Counted from the first letter of the stretch, positions 1-11,391 are shown. The stretch: DNA of 64,000 nt from Manis javanica (GCF_040802235.1 NC_133164.1:113478302-113542301); one strand, 5' to 3'. Numbers and translations are program-made. The notes: a model not told the origin generated them from the sequence alone.

Positions 1-174
1 TGGGAATCACAATAATAAGCATTTGGAGGGACCGCCCAATGCCTGTATGGCTGCCAAAGATGCTGAAGCTAACACACCCGGGAGCTGCTCTGGAAACAAG
101 AAAAAGGGTTTCAGACAGTATGAATGTCTCCCTCCTCTGCTGCTGTGTTTTGTTTTACATGAAATGATTCTGAT

Positions 175-440
175 GTCTAGCTTTTATCAAGTCCTTCGTA
201 TGTACCAAGCATTGTCCTAAGCCTTCGATGTGTTAGTTAATTCTCAGCAATCCTATGCAATAGGCATAATTACAGATATAATTATGATATAGATGAAGAA
301 ATGGAAGCAAGGAAAGGCTAAGCAATTTGGTCACAAGCTGCTCATATATTTAACTTAGGGTCATACAGCTAGTAAGTTGCTAAGTCAGGGTTTGAATGCA
401 GAACCTCAGAGCCCGGAGCTCTCCCATCACCTTGGGCCTC
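175..440 (-). repeat. MIR SINE, reverse orientation
   Basis: An old tRNA-derived MIR on the minus strand. Read on the plus strand it gives the antisense MIR order: a 'tatgtaccaagcattgtcc' block, a 'ttctcagcaatcc' block, then 'agctagtaagttgctaagtcag' shortened by mutation, and a 'gtttgaatgcagaacc' block matching the B-box side. Boundaries are approximate. MIRs are ancient mammalian fossils and no function is implied. Confidence 0.8.
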
Positions 441-690
441 CAACCCTTAAAGACGTGATAAGAAGCTGAGAAAAACTAACGTCCATTTACTGAGGAATTG
501 TGGAAGTTCAGCCCCTCTTCAGCAACTACATGGTAAGAAAGTTCAAACTATTATTCTGGGGCCTAAAACAGAGCAGAAAGTTATCTCTGATGAGATTTAC
601 AGTGTCCTCTCTTTGATGCTCAAGTGTAAAACTTGGCATGCAGTTTGGCAGCCACTAGCTGCAGGTGGTTATTTAAATTGAAATTAACCA

Positions 691-1975
691 ATCAATGGGA
701 GGGAATAGACAGTCCAGATACAGACCCACACATATACCAAAGGCTGATTTTCAACAAAGGTGCAGAGGAAATTCAATGGAAAAAGGAGAGTCTTTTCAAC
801 AGGTGGTACTGAAACAATTGGGTACCCATGTGCAAAACACTGGACATCATCCCTTGCACCGTATATGAAAATCAACTAAACGGAAAAGCAAAACCTATAG
901 AACTTACAGATGATAACATAAGGAAAAAGCCTTTGTGACCTCACACCAGGCAAAGGTTTCTTGGATGCTATACTGAAAAAATGATCTGTAAGAGAATAAA
1001 TGAACAAATCAGACCTCACCAGAATTCAGACTCTGCTCTTTGAAGAACACTGTTAAGAAAATGAAAAGATAAGACATCAGCTGGGAGAAAATATTGCACA
1101 TCATGTATTTGATAAGGGACTTGTATCTAGAACATATAAAGACTCCTCAAAACTCAATAGTTAAAAAAATATAATAAAAAACAGGCAAAAGATATGAACA
1201 CTTCACCAAAGAAGATATACTAATGTTAAATAAGCCCATGAAAAGATGGTCAACATCATTAGGCATTAGGGAAATGCAAATTAAAGCCCCAATGGGATAC
1301 CCACTGAAATGGCTAATATTAAAAAGAGTGACCTACCAGGTGTTGGCTAGGATGTGGAGGAACTGGCAGGAATATAAAATGGTACAACCACTCTGGAACA
1401 AAGTTTGACAGTTTCTTAACAAGCTAACCATATACCTACCATAAGCCAGCCGTTCCACTTCTAGGTATTTACCCACAGCAAATGAAAAGTGCATGTCCAT
1501 ATAAAGATTTGTGCGAGAATGTTCATAGCAGAGTCATTCATTTGTCCATAGCCAGAAAGTGGAAAGAAGCAAATGTCCACCAACAGGTGAAGCCATGGTT
1601 TCTCCAACCGATGGACTATTATTCTCAGTACAAAGAAACAGAGGCACACAATATGGGGGAATCTCAAAACAATTTTGCTGAATGAAAGAAGTGGGACCAA
1701 AAGAAAAAAAAGACTACAGACCACATAATTCTGTCTATCCCAAGAGGGGCAAACTGGTCAGTGATGACAGAGCAGATCAAGGGGTTGCCTGAGTGGGGGT
1801 CGGGGGAGGGCCCGGGGGAGGGTGGAGGAATGACAAAGGGACGGGAGGACTCCTGGACGTTGAAGTGCACTCACTATCTTGACTGGGGTGATAGTTTCAC
1901 GGATGTACGTGTGAGTGAAATAACATACAGAGAATTACCAAGAAAACCAATGGTATTAAAATACAGTTTTGGGCC
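691..1975 (+). mobile_element. Old L1 (L1M type) 3' part, sense orientation
   Basis: A 5'-truncated, heavily mutated L1 in sense orientation. It covers the C-terminal third of ORF2 followed by 3' UTR. Recognisable blocks include the 'gggaaatgcaaattaaa' segment near 1270, 'ggaggaactggcaggaatat' near 1355 and the 'tctaggtatttacccacagc' segment near 1460. All frames are broken. The 3' UTR keeps a G-rich tract at 1795-1823. The 3' end merges into unique sequence just before the CpG island, without an obvious poly(A). Confidence 0.85.
1795..1823 (+). other. Potential G-quadruplex in L1 3' UTR
   Basis: Five runs of three to five G separated by short loops (T/C, A, CCC, A) lie in the 3' UTR of the old L1. 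L1 3' UTRs commonly carry a G-rich polypurine tract of this kind, so this is probably a family property rather than a local innovation. Confidence 0.5.
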
Positions 1976-1994
1976 GAGAACACCCCTGCACTGG

Positions 1995-2620
1995 ACCATT
2001 AGTGGAACTGCTGCGCCGCGAGGCCGGATTCCAGAATGCAGCTGAGCAAACGGGGCTGTCCCGGACCTCGAGCCTTTTTTGCACGAGCTCAAGGCACCGA
2101 GGACAGGCGGCCGCCTCCCCAGCTCTGGCCGCAGAGCCACCCATCTCCGCGGCGCGCCTAAGGTCCCCTCCTCAAATACACATTTTTGAAAATACCCATT
2201 CAACAAAAAGGTGTTGGGGTCGGGACCCCGGTGCTGGGCTGGCACGAGACCCTTAGGAGGAGCCTCTCTGGGACGGGGCGGGGCGCGCGAGGAGCCAGGC
2301 CGCTGGGTTCAGGGCCGCCGCAGGGGTCCGGGGGCTCCATGGGAGGCCGGAGGACACCCCTGGCGCTTCTCCGATCCCCGCTCGGCGGCCCGGGCACCCG
2401 GAGCACCTCACCGCCAGCGCGCTGCCCCTCGTGGCACCGAGAAGGCTGCGCGGCCGCCTGCGGCTGCCCCTCCCCGGAAGGCGGCGGCCCGAGAGGGACC
2501 AGCCCGCCCGGCCTCGCGGGTCTGGGAACAGGTGAGAGAGGGTCCCCCCGGGTGGGCCCACACAGGGCTCCCCCAGGGTCTGCGGCCTGGACAGTGCCCG
2601 CTGTTGCCCTCAACGCCTCG
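1995..2620. promoter_or_regulatory. CpG island, candidate promoter
   Basis: A sharp rise in GC and CpG, unlike the rest of the window. A hand count gives about 37 CpG in 2221-2520. Rare GC-rich sites cluster here: GCGGCCGC near 2107 and 2451, GGCGCGCC near 2151, GCGCGC near 2283. A GC box (GGGGCGGGGC) lies at about 2275-2284. There is no TATA box. Unmethylated islands of this size usually mark a promoter or first exon. Open frames here (up to 216 aa on minus, 187 aa on plus) have low-complexity Pro/Gly/Arg-rich composition expected of GC-rich noncoding DNA, and I recognise no domain. Direction is undetermined; the splice-donor match favours plus. Confidence 0.6.
2526..2537 (+). other. Candidate splice donor in CpG island
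   Basis: The context AACAG|GTGAGA matches the vertebrate 5' splice-site consensus closely, with the intron starting at 2532. It sits at the downstream edge of the densest CpG block, where the end of a first exon would lie. No matching acceptor or downstream exon was identified, so this is only a candidate. Confidence 0.3.
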
Positions 2621-3309
2621 GCTGGAGTCCCGGAGCTCAGGCCGGGCTGGGAAGACTCGCCCTGTGCATCCTCCCCTTTTCTGCAAGCCTCCAGGATCTT
2701 CACCCCACCCGCCTCGGGTTTGTTAGCCTTTGGTCCCACCCTGACCTGAGGAGACCCCTGGCCCCGGGACTGCCTGCGCTGGCAGCAGGTCTGTGGATGA
2801 GGAGCGCGGGTGAGCCCACGGGAATGAGTGAGGAGGCAGCCCCGCCCCACCGGCTCTCGGTTCTCCCTGCGACCAGGCCGGAGTTTGTTCCCTGGGCATT
2901 CTGGCCCTGGTGAGAAGAAATGCAGGCTTTACCCCCCTGGGGTTTTTTCTCCTTGGGGCAAGAAAAGGACCCTCAAAGCTGTTAACTCCTTCGAAGAAGC
3001 GGAGAGGAAAGGCAGGAGAAACACTCTGAAGACAAAAGCAGACGAGCGCTATTATATATGTATTTTTAATGATACACATAAAACATGAAGACATGTTCAA
3101 AAACAATATCTTTTTAAAAAGGAGTGAACAGTCCTAACCCTGGTCCCAAAGCCCAGGCGTAGTTGTCTCCCCAGAGAGAACAGCTGTTGCCCTGATGTGC
3201 AGCGGCCTGGAGCCCCTCCCTCACCCTCTGCCCTCCACCTGCGACTCCCCTGTTGTTCCCACAGCCAGACAGTCCTACCTCCCAGCCCCTGTGCTTACTG
3301 TTCCCTCTG
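2621..3309. other. No recognised gene or repeat
   Basis: The GC content falls away from the CpG island into ordinary sequence. Short frames occur on both strands but none has recognisable protein character. Confidence 0.5.
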
Positions 3310-3570
3310 CTGCCCTTTCTTTTCTTTTTCGGGGAATGGGTATTTTATTTTTATTAAGGTAAAACATTCATACACTAAAGTGTGCAGACCTTAATGTGTA
3401 TGTGTGCAGCTCAATGAACTTTTACATATTTCTTTACATATATATTCACCCAGATAAGTTATATTTCCAGCTTGCCAGAAGGCTCCCTCGTGCCTCCCTA
3501 GTCAACACCCTCCCCAGAGGTGACCACTTTTCTGACTTCCTTCACCATCCAGTTCTTTTGTCCATTTACG
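3310..3570 (-). mobile_element. Old L1 3' fragment, reverse
   Basis: The stretch 'ttattaaggtaaaacattc', the 'gtgcagctcaatgaactttt' block and the following 'ccctcgtgcctccctagtc' block follow the order of an antisense L1M 3' UTR. It is diverged, with approximate ends. Confidence 0.5.
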
Positions 3571-3614
3571 TAAATGTTCTTCTGTGTCTCAGGGACTTTC
3601 TGTGGATGCTTGTC

Positions 3615-3866
3615 CCCATCCTCCCGCCCTCAGCTCAAAAGGCACCTCATCTCCCATTCCTTTCAGGACCATTATCCTGTTCCTTGCCTTCTGGGCCCTT
3701 CACAGTTTGTAATATGTTTGTTCATTTCCTTGTTTACTGTTTGTCTCCCCAGCTAAAAGGTAAGTGTCCTCTCCTATTCACTGCTGTCTCCCAAATCCCT
3801 AGCCCAGGGCTAGCATATGTGCATGATCAACAAATATTTATTCAGTGACTATGTGTGTGAATGAAA
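3615..3866 (+). mobile_element. L2 LINE 3' end
   Basis: This is the sense 3' end of L2. It contains a 'gtctccccagctaaaaggta' block, a 'cactgctgtctcccaaatcc' block, a 'cagggctagcatatgtgc' block, and the terminal 'caacaaatatttattcag' followed by 'gaatga', which is the L2 3' terminus. Confidence 0.75.
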
Positions 3867-4244
3867 GAAGAAATGGCCCAGGTATCAAGTGACATGGTGC
3901 TAAACCTGAAATGAATTATAGTGTTCAAACGCTGTTCTATGCTTGAGGCCTCTGTACTTCTTGTCACAAAGATAATATTCACCAAATTAAAATGTGGAGA
4001 CTTAGAAATACTGGAGTTGTTCCTCTTTGCCTGGAAGCAAAATGAGAGCTGACACTCACCCTCTGTAGCAGGATTGCTTTCTCCACCAAGACTGGGCTTC
4101 CGCTTTATATTGTTGAATCAATGTTTTATAAAACAACTCCTCTTTGGCAACAGTGTTAATCTCGATTGGAATGATAGAAGATGATGGTAACACTTCCTTT
4201 ATATTCTGTCATGTTTTAAAAATAAGCGCAGAATAGTTAAAAAA
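3867..4244. other. No recognised gene or repeat
   Basis: I see nothing identifiable. The composition is ordinary and the frames are short. Confidence 0.5.
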
Positions 4245-5090
4245 AATTTTCAACTGTAAAATACACGTAAAATGTACCATCTTAACCACTTTTTAGGTGT
4301 ACGGTTCAGTAGTGTCAAGTACATTCCACGTACTTAGTGGGCAGCCATCTCCAGAACTCTTTACAGCTTGTAATACACACTCCCCCGTCCTTGGCAACCC
4401 ATCATTCTATTTTCTGTGTCTGGGAATTTGGCTAGTCTGGTAACCTAGAGTAAGTAGAATCTGTAATACAGGATTTATCTTAGTGTCTGTTTTTTTTCTC
4501 ACTTACCGTAATGTCTTCAAGGTTCATCCATACTGTAGCACACGTCAGAATTCCCTTCCCTCTTCAGGCTGTGTAATGCTCCATTGCGGGTGTGTACACA
4601 CACACAGCATTTTGTTTATCCATTCATCCATCAGTGGACATGTGGGCAGCTTCTACCTTTGGCTATCATGAATAACGCTAGTGTGAACATGGGTGTGCAG
4701 ATATCTCTTCGAGTACCTGCTTTCAATTCTTTGGGGCGTATGCCCAGAAGTGGAATTGGTGGTTTACATGAGAATTCTATTTTTAAGGTTTTTAGGAGCT
4801 GCCTTGCTGTTTTCCACAGCATCTGTACCATTTTACATTCCCACCAGCAGCATCTAAGTGCTCCAGTTTCTCCATGGCCTCACCAACACCTAATATTTTC
4901 TGGTGTTTTGATAGCAGCCATCTTAATGGGTATAAACCGGTATCTCATTGTGGGTTTTACTTGTACTTTCCTAATGACGAAGGATATTGAGGACATCTTT
5001 TCAAGTGCCTGTTGGCCGTTTGGATGCCTTCTTTGGAGAAATGTCTGTTCAGGTCCTGGGCCCATGGTTTAGTCAGCTTGTCTGTTCTTG
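4245..5090 (-). mobile_element. Old L1 (L1M type) 3' part, reverse
   Basis: Antisense L1M, 3' UTR first and then the ORF2 C-terminal region. Landmarks are 'gtacggttcagtagtgtcaa' near 4300, 'ttgtttatccattcatcc' near 4612, 'cccagaagtggaattggtgg' near 4743, 'ttttacattcccaccagcag' near 4830 and 'ccatcttaatgggtataa' near 4918. All frames are disrupted. Confidence 0.85.
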
Positions 5091-5691
5091 TTATTGTTGT
5101 TCTTGAGTTCTGAGCACGTATTGCTTTCAAAATCAGAGAAGAATTTTATTTTAGGAAGGAGGGGGGAAAGAGCATCAGAAAGCCAATCAAGAGAGTGCAG
5201 TGGCTAAAAGCTTGGGCTCTGAAGTTACAACCTTCAGTTGCCATAATTGCCAAGCACCTCCTATAAAAGTCAAGGCGGACTGACCACTCTACCACACCAC
5301 CCTGAACACTCGGTGACCCAGGACAGTACACGGCTTGCTCGCTTACCTCAAGTCTGGTGTGATCAGAGGCAGAGGTGGGAGACAGATGGAAGTTACGGAG
5401 GGACAATAGGAGTTTCAAGGGGATTCTGTGTCATGTAGTCAGTCAGTCAGGGGCTGAGGCTGCATCCATCCTGCGATACTGACATCCTCAACATGTGGCT
5501 GCCAAAGTCACCATGGGAGGAGAGAAAAGGGGGCATGACCCAAGGGTAACTTTTTCTGGGCCAGTCTTTGCCTGCACCACATCAACCTAAGCGGGGACAG
5601 CCCTGCGCACTGTGAGGCGGCCTGGGATACAGCCTGGCCCTGTGTGCCCAGAAGGAGAGGAGGGTTGGTCACCAGACTGTCTCATTCTTCT

Positions 5692-5725
<34 letters not shown>

Positions 5726-6204
5726 GCCCCCTTCTCCTGGGAGACGACCCCAAGTTGCATCCAGGACCTCCAGGCCATGCACAGTCTTCTCAAGACCGGA
5801 TATTGAGCCTACATTCTGGTGACCAAAGAGCTAAGGGGGGCGAGTTATCTGCCCCTCGACCCCAACACCCAACACACAGTGCCAAAGTAGAAGTAACAAA
5901 ATTCCCATTAAGAAAAGGGAGGGCCCCATAGCCCCTGGTCCGTTCTCTCTGTCGCCCCAGCTCTGCCTCAAAGGAGGTCCTCCTCTTCCGTGATGTCCCC
6001 TGGCTACACCTGAAGCGCTCCTTGGGAGATGGCCCTTCTCTCTGGCACTATCCAGTTCTTGGAGCTTCCTTCCTGCCCAGGGAACCCAAAGAGTTTTTCT
6101 AAGTCTGCTGCCCATCAAAGACATTTTTAGGGTGACTTCATGATTTCTCTGGAAGTAGTTTTCTCAGAAAGTTAATAGGCTTAGTGAAACAGGGAAAACT
6201 CCGG
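5091..6204. other. Mostly unassigned; MIR-like patch and CA repeat
   Basis: A short sense MIR-like patch ('gtgcagtggctaaaagc', then 'ttgggctctgaagt') lies at about 5190-5260. A CA microsatellite occurs at 5693-5723. I see nothing else. Confidence 0.4.
5693..5723. repeat. (CA)n microsatellite
   Basis: About 15 uninterrupted CA units. Confidence 0.95.
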
Positions 6205-6420
6205 GAAGGACGGGTTTGAGGTGCCTACTAGAAATCCACACAGAGGGGAAGACTAGCTGGTTGGATATAGGAGCCTGGCATTCAGGAAGTGGCCCGGGAG
6301 ACATACACTGGGGCATCATCAGTGTATAGCTGGCATTTCCCAGGAAGAAGGCACGTGTAGACGGAGAAGGGAGGAGGTCCAAGCGGAAGTCCACTTGCAG
6401 TGAGCCCAGTTACTGAGAGG
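6205..6420 (-). mobile_element. L2 LINE fragment, reverse
   Basis: The plus strand carries 'gaggtgcctactagaaatcc', 'agctggttggatataggagc' and a 'gcatcatcagtgtatagctgg' block shortened by divergence. This order matches the antisense of the L2 reverse-transcriptase-distal region. The purine-rich sequence to about 6660 may continue it. Confidence 0.6.
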
Positions 6421-9400
6421 AGAAGAGTAAGGGAGGGAGTGAGGGGACAGAGCTGCCTTGCTGCAGAGGGGAGCAGAGACGTGGGGTGGGACTAGTGCCC
6501 AAGTGGAGCAGGGACAGGTCACCATAATACCCCGAGGGAGGGCAGAGGACATGGCCGTAGGTGCTGGGGACAGGAGGCCAGGAGCTGGTGGAAGTGACGT
6601 TAGAGCCGCGTCAGCAGCTGAGACTGAGGAGGAAGAGGCACTTGTGGGGGCTGAGGAGAGAGGGGTGGTCTGGGCAACGCACTGTGGAAATCTGTAATCT
6701 GTGATGGCTGAGCAGCGGGAGGGCCATTTGCTGTTCGCGGTCATGCCCTAGATGAGTCTCTTCAGCCAGGCACAGCCGTGAGAGCACTGCCAGGTCGCTA
6801 GCAGAGTGTGGGGTTCACCACGGTTGGGTTCCTGCCACCACCAGCTCCCTGGGGCTCAGGCCTTCGGGTTTGGCCTGGAGTCACGCCACCAGCTTTCGCG
6901 GGCCTGCAGCTCACACAGAGCAGACCATGGGACTTCCCAGGAGCCAGTCCCTAAGAGGAGGTCTGTCCTTAGATCTACATGTATCCTACTGGTTGGGTTT
7001 CTCTGGAGGACACTGATGACCTCAAGGAGACAGGAAACTGACAGGGAGGGAAGGGGGGAGGGCGTGAAGGACCTAGGGCGGAGAGGGGCGAAAGCCCTTG
7101 AGGCACAGGAGCAGGGAGATGATCTGGGCACACCGCCAGGCCAGAGCGGAGCATATCAGTGCCCTCAGGACCCAGCCAGGTGTGGCTTTGAGCATGGAGG
7201 CCTAGAGCACTTTCGGAGAAAAGATTGCAAATGTAGGAAACCTGAGGAATTTGGGAAGCGTAGAAGATGAGGTCATAGAAGGATGCACAAAGCAATGAAA
7301 GGCTTCATGCTCCAGGGAAGGGACTTGGATGCTAGGCATTTAATGAGCACGTTTTTCCTTCCTCACCGAGGTCACAGGACTGCTCAGCGACAGGGACGCA
7401 AACCTGACACCGGAGCCAGGACTCTGCAGCACTGCAGGGTGTCTGTGGGAAACAGGAATTGCTTGTGTGTCTCCCATTCCAGAGAACCTTGGGACTCCAA
7501 TATCTTCCTTTTCCTACCATGGAGACCCCGATGTCAGTTGTTTTGGCTCTTCTTGGCTTACAGAGCTCTTTAAGATGCTGGACAAAATCTGTGGATTCCC
7601 AGGAAAACTGCAAAAGTCAACAAGATGTCACCCGCTGTTCCCTCGGGTCATGAACTCTTGGAAAGACCACCCGCAGTCCTCAAGTTGATACCTGCTGCAT
7701 CTCACAGAGGTGGAGCTAAGGTGAGCTACAAGTCGGTCCTGAGATGAAAGAGTGCAGTGGCCCTGATGTGACCCTCCACTATTGGTGCTCAGTTATTAAG
7801 GGGCACGTGACAAGCCACCATTTTGCACCTCACGGCCTTGTAGGGAGCAGTCTTGCTGACTGTTGCCTGGATGCCCAGGTGAAGGGGAAGGCATTTGGAT
7901 GGAAACGGGAGGAGCTGGCCTGGGCAGGGAGCCAGCAGTGTGGCATTCCATGGGCTGCTCGATCCCCACTCAGCTCGTAAAGGTACATCCTGCTGCCCGC
8001 ACCACGCCAAGTCGGTCAGCTGGCCTGCTGAGGAGCCCTTCGGGAGTGCGTCATCATTTAACAGGTCAGCTCTCTCTGGAAACTTCCAGGGGGTCCTCTT
8101 CAGTGTGCACCCAACACAACTCCAGAGAGCCATGCCTGGCTGCGGTGTGGCTAAGTATCCATGCTCCCAATGCCCAGGGGAGTCCCACTGAGCAATGCCT
8201 TCGCTCTGCCAAATTAGCACCCATCTCCAGCTGGAAAACATCCTTACCCCCGTGAGGAGAGCAGATTGAGGAGCCTGCCCAGACGGACGAGGGCTGGGAA
8301 GCAAGTAGCCCCTGTTCTAGGACACGCTGGCGGCCTCTGAAAAGGCTTGTGGCAGATACCCCCGGGGGATCAGCGAGACCTGAATTAGCTTGCTATCCAG
8401 AAGGGCCGCCTTCTCCAGGTCTCCCAGGGGTACCCAGGTTTTCTGTCTTTTCATTCGATGCTCGAGAGACCCAGCCATTGTTTCACGGTGGATTCTTTCC
8501 CAGGAAAGGAAACAATCTATTTGCTTCCCCATCTCCTCTCCTATCGCCCCTTTTTCCCCTGAGAAAATAGGAAAACTCTCCAAACAGTAACCACAATAAA
8601 GCAGACCTTAATCTTATTAATGATAACAAGAATAGGGGGCATCAAAGTAAAGCAGTTATCATAGTCATTCGGGTGTTAAAATGTACTCAGGCTGGATATG
8701 GTGAGAAACCAAGCCCCTTCTGTGGTTTGATGACAATAGCAAAGCCTAATTTCTAGGCAGTTGCTGTATCACCAGATTCCTATCACCCATCTAGAATATT
8801 ACCATTTCCTATACCACTAGGCCTCATGCTATCTCCTCTAGTCAGGCTCTTTTCATAGTAAGAGTCTGACGTTACAAAAAAAAGGGTTTATTTTGAGGAT
8901 ACCATGGCCAGTGAGAACTGGCACACTGTCAGGGGCTGGAAGGGTTTTGCATGCTGGCTGGGTGGCAGGACCTTACTATCCTGGAATCTCTGCTTCATCC
9001 TGGACACCCTCTCTCCACTGCCCAGCTTCCTAGGGAGGTAGCCCACCAGGCTATCTGCAGACCTTTGACATCACATCTCAGATCCCCCTTCCACCTCCAA
9101 CTGCCTCTTAGTTCCGGTTTTCACGAGAGAAGTGGCTTGGCCCTTGTATTGATTTGCTAGGACTGTCCTTGAATTAGGCCATTTCTGTCCCAATCAGCTG
9201 TGGAGAGTGTGTCTTATGTGATAGCACATGGCTAAAAGCAGGGATGACTTGCTTCTCCTAGAAAAGGCCTGGATCTAAGAGACCCCATAACATGTCTCCA
9301 GTGCATAGTTTCATATACTCCCACCTACTGTGATCCAGCTATCAAAACACAAGGCCCGAAACCCTTTCACCTCATCCAGAGCCACATCTAGTTGTTGCCC

Positions 9401-10126
9401 CAGAAACAATAGGGCAATGCCATTTCAGAAACCACTTGCTCATCCCAGTTTCTTCCTTGGTTATATTTAGATCCCTTCTAGGTATTTTTCCTCATTCTGC
9501 AATCCAGACGCAAAGCTGTTCATATAACCACAGACAGTATTGATTCCATATGCCAGAGAAACAGAAAGGAACATTGCATGGCAGGTGGAGAGCCACCCCT
9601 TCCACTTGGCTCGTGGACCCACACATCCCCATGAGATGGGGACTGCAGCATCCCCGTGACATGTCCTCGGTCTGTCAGAGCTCTGCGGATGTCACGCTGA
9701 CCTCCTGGTGCTGTACCTCCACAACGAGACCGAGCACCTGGGAGTGGTGGGAGAATCTGGGCGTCCCCCAGTGGCCTCATTTCTTTGTACTGCAGTGAGT
9801 TCTGTGAGTCAATGTGACTTTGGGAGCTACTGCCTGCTCGGAGGGTTGTGCCACAATGCAGCTGGTGCCTACTTCACAGAGAGAGCAGCTTGGCTCTGCA
9901 GCTCTGGTTTGAGGTTTCAGGATTAATTAAAGGACCCAGACTTCCTGCAACGTCTGAGTGAGACGCACCCCTTTCTTTAGGCTGGGGACCGCAGGATATG
10001 CAGCTCCTGCAGAGCCTCTGGGGGCTGCCCATCCGTTCCCACTCCGGCATCCCTTGGCTGATGATTGACAAATGATTTTACATCTGCATGCCCGTGGACC
10101 ACCATGACTTGGAGGAGCCAGCTCTC
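6421..10126. other. Largely unassigned 3.7-kb stretch
   Basis: No gene was recognised. The longest frame (171 aa, minus, 7789-8304) lacks any domain. A weak MIR-like patch may lie near 7340-7450. Sequence from about 8600 to 9500 looks like a decayed repeat, possibly LTR-derived, but I cannot name it. Confidence 0.4.
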
Positions 10127-10141
10127 AAAAGCTGCAGTTGG
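10127..10141 (+). repeat. Target-site duplication, left copy
   Basis: AAAAGCTGCAGTTGG, identical over 15 bp to 11052-11066. It follows CTC, so the junction CTC|AAAA resembles the TT|AAAA preference of the L1 endonuclease. Confidence 0.9.
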
Positions 10142-10370
10142 AGAGGTGAGGCTTAGAACCTCACCCCCTGTTTTGAGAGAAATCTTCTGCATCCGTGGAT
10201 GTTTTGTTGCCCTTGTCTAGTTTGGATTAATACTTAGTCTAGAGGCACACACCTGTTCATCTACATTTCCTCTCTTACAGCACTAAACTATGTTTTCTAC
10301 CTTTATCTTGCATCTACCTACCACTTCAGCATTTTATTAAAATTAAAAATAATAATAATAAAGGGAGAAA

Positions 10371-10693
10371 TGTGGGATCCACATATAAATCAAGTATAAA
10401 AATCAAACGAATATTCATATCTGACCTGATTGTTTATAATTCATAATGCGTGATCAAAACCGAAAGTTTCTGTGATGACTGCCCTTGTACTGTTCACCAT
10501 GTAAGAACTTATTCATTATGTAAGAATTCATTCACCATGTAAGAACTTGTTTGTTATGCTTCAGAAGATTGGAGACTGAAGAGAACTAGGCTTGAGATGG
10601 ATTAATGACTGTGCATTGAGCATTGACCCCCCTATACAGAATTTTATTGTTGTTAACAACCATTTGATCAATAAATATGAGAGATGCCCTCTC
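10371..10693 (+). repeat. U3-R-like block, copy 1
   Basis: 323 bp, starting TGTGGGATCC after a polypurine tract and ending in CCCTCTC 17 nt after AATAAA. It is followed by AAAAAAT and an AAT run that leads into a second purine tract and copy 2, with a 355-bp period. Confidence 0.8.
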
Positions 10694-10725
10694 AAAAAAT
10701 AATAATAATAATAATAAGGGAGAAA

Positions 10726-11041
10726 TGTGGGATTCACATATAAATCAAGTATAAAAATCAAACGAATATTCACATTTGACCTGATTGTTTATAGTACATA
10801 ATGCATGATCAAAACCGAAAGTTTCTGTGATGAATGCCCTTGCACTGTTCACCATGTAAGAATTTATTCAGTATGTAAGAATTTGTTCACCATGTGAGAA
10901 CTTGTTCGTTGTGCTTCAGAAGATTGGAGACTATTGAGAATTAGGCTTGGGGTTGATTAATGATTGTGCATTGAGTCCTCTGTACAGAATTTTATTGCTG
11001 TTAACAACCATTTGATCAATAAATATGAGAGATGCCCTCTC
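10726..11041 (+). repeat. U3-R-like block, copy 2
   Basis: 316 bp, homologous to copy 1. The main difference is a net 7-bp shortening before 'tacagaattttattg'. It ends in AATAAA, CCCTCTC and the terminal A-tail of the insertion. Confidence 0.8.
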
Positions 11042-11051
11042 AAAAAAAAGA

Positions 11052-11066
11052 AAAAGCTGCAGTTGG
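11052..11066 (+). repeat. Target-site duplication, right copy
   Basis: AAAAGCTGCAGTTGG, identical to 10127-10141. Confidence 0.9.
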
Positions 11067-11391
11067 GCACCAAAGACCACTGTTCCAAGGCCTTCGTTGC
11101 TTACCAATAACTGAGACTGGCCCCCGTGCTATTGGGCAGGGGCTGGAGGGGCAGCATGGAAGAGCCTGTCCATGAGTGCTTCTCCTCCTGGACCTCATTT
11201 CAACCCTGTTGCCCAATTGGAGGCTGGACAGCTTTATCATAAAAGAGGTGGGGCAGGCACTGTGAGCACACAGTGCAGGCTGTCATTATGTTACACGAAA
11301 CTCAATGACGTTTATAAATAAACTCATTTCATCAAGCTGCCAATGGCCTGGCATTTCCATACACAGTACCACTCCCTCCACTCAGGGCCCT
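11067..11391. other. No recognised gene or repeat
   Basis: I see nothing identifiable. This is the sequence that was contiguous with 10126 before the retroposon inserted. Confidence 0.5.

Larger units (their letters stand above)
10142..11051 (+). mobile_element. L1-mobilised, LTR-derived noncoding retroposon
   Basis: A 910-bp insertion bounded by a perfect 15-bp TSD and ending in an A-rich tail, the hallmarks of L1-mediated retrotransposition. Its body looks retroviral rather than LINE. A 229-bp leader (10142-10370) ends in a purine tract, AAGGGAGAAA. Next comes a block starting TGTGGGAT and ending AATAAA, about 17 nt, CCCTCTC and A's, like the U3-R part of a 3' LTR polyadenylated at the end of R. 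That block occurs twice in tandem (10371-10693, 10726-11041). There is no coding frame of note. The purine tract followed by TGTGGG resembles the junction of betaretrovirus-like (ERVK) elements; that affinity is inference. The insertion may represent an abundant host-specific family. Confidence 0.8.

Noticed and set aside
2200..2850. 216-aa minus and 187-aa plus ORFs in the CpG island
   Set aside because: Pro/Gly/Arg-rich frames open on both strands because stop codons are rare in GC-rich DNA; no domain seen.
7789..8304. 171-aa minus-strand ORF
   Set aside because: No domain, and overlapped by plus-strand frames of similar length.
10142..10370. Possible coding exon in the retroposon leader
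   Set aside because: No open frame of useful length; better explained as noncoding leader of an LTR-derived transcript.
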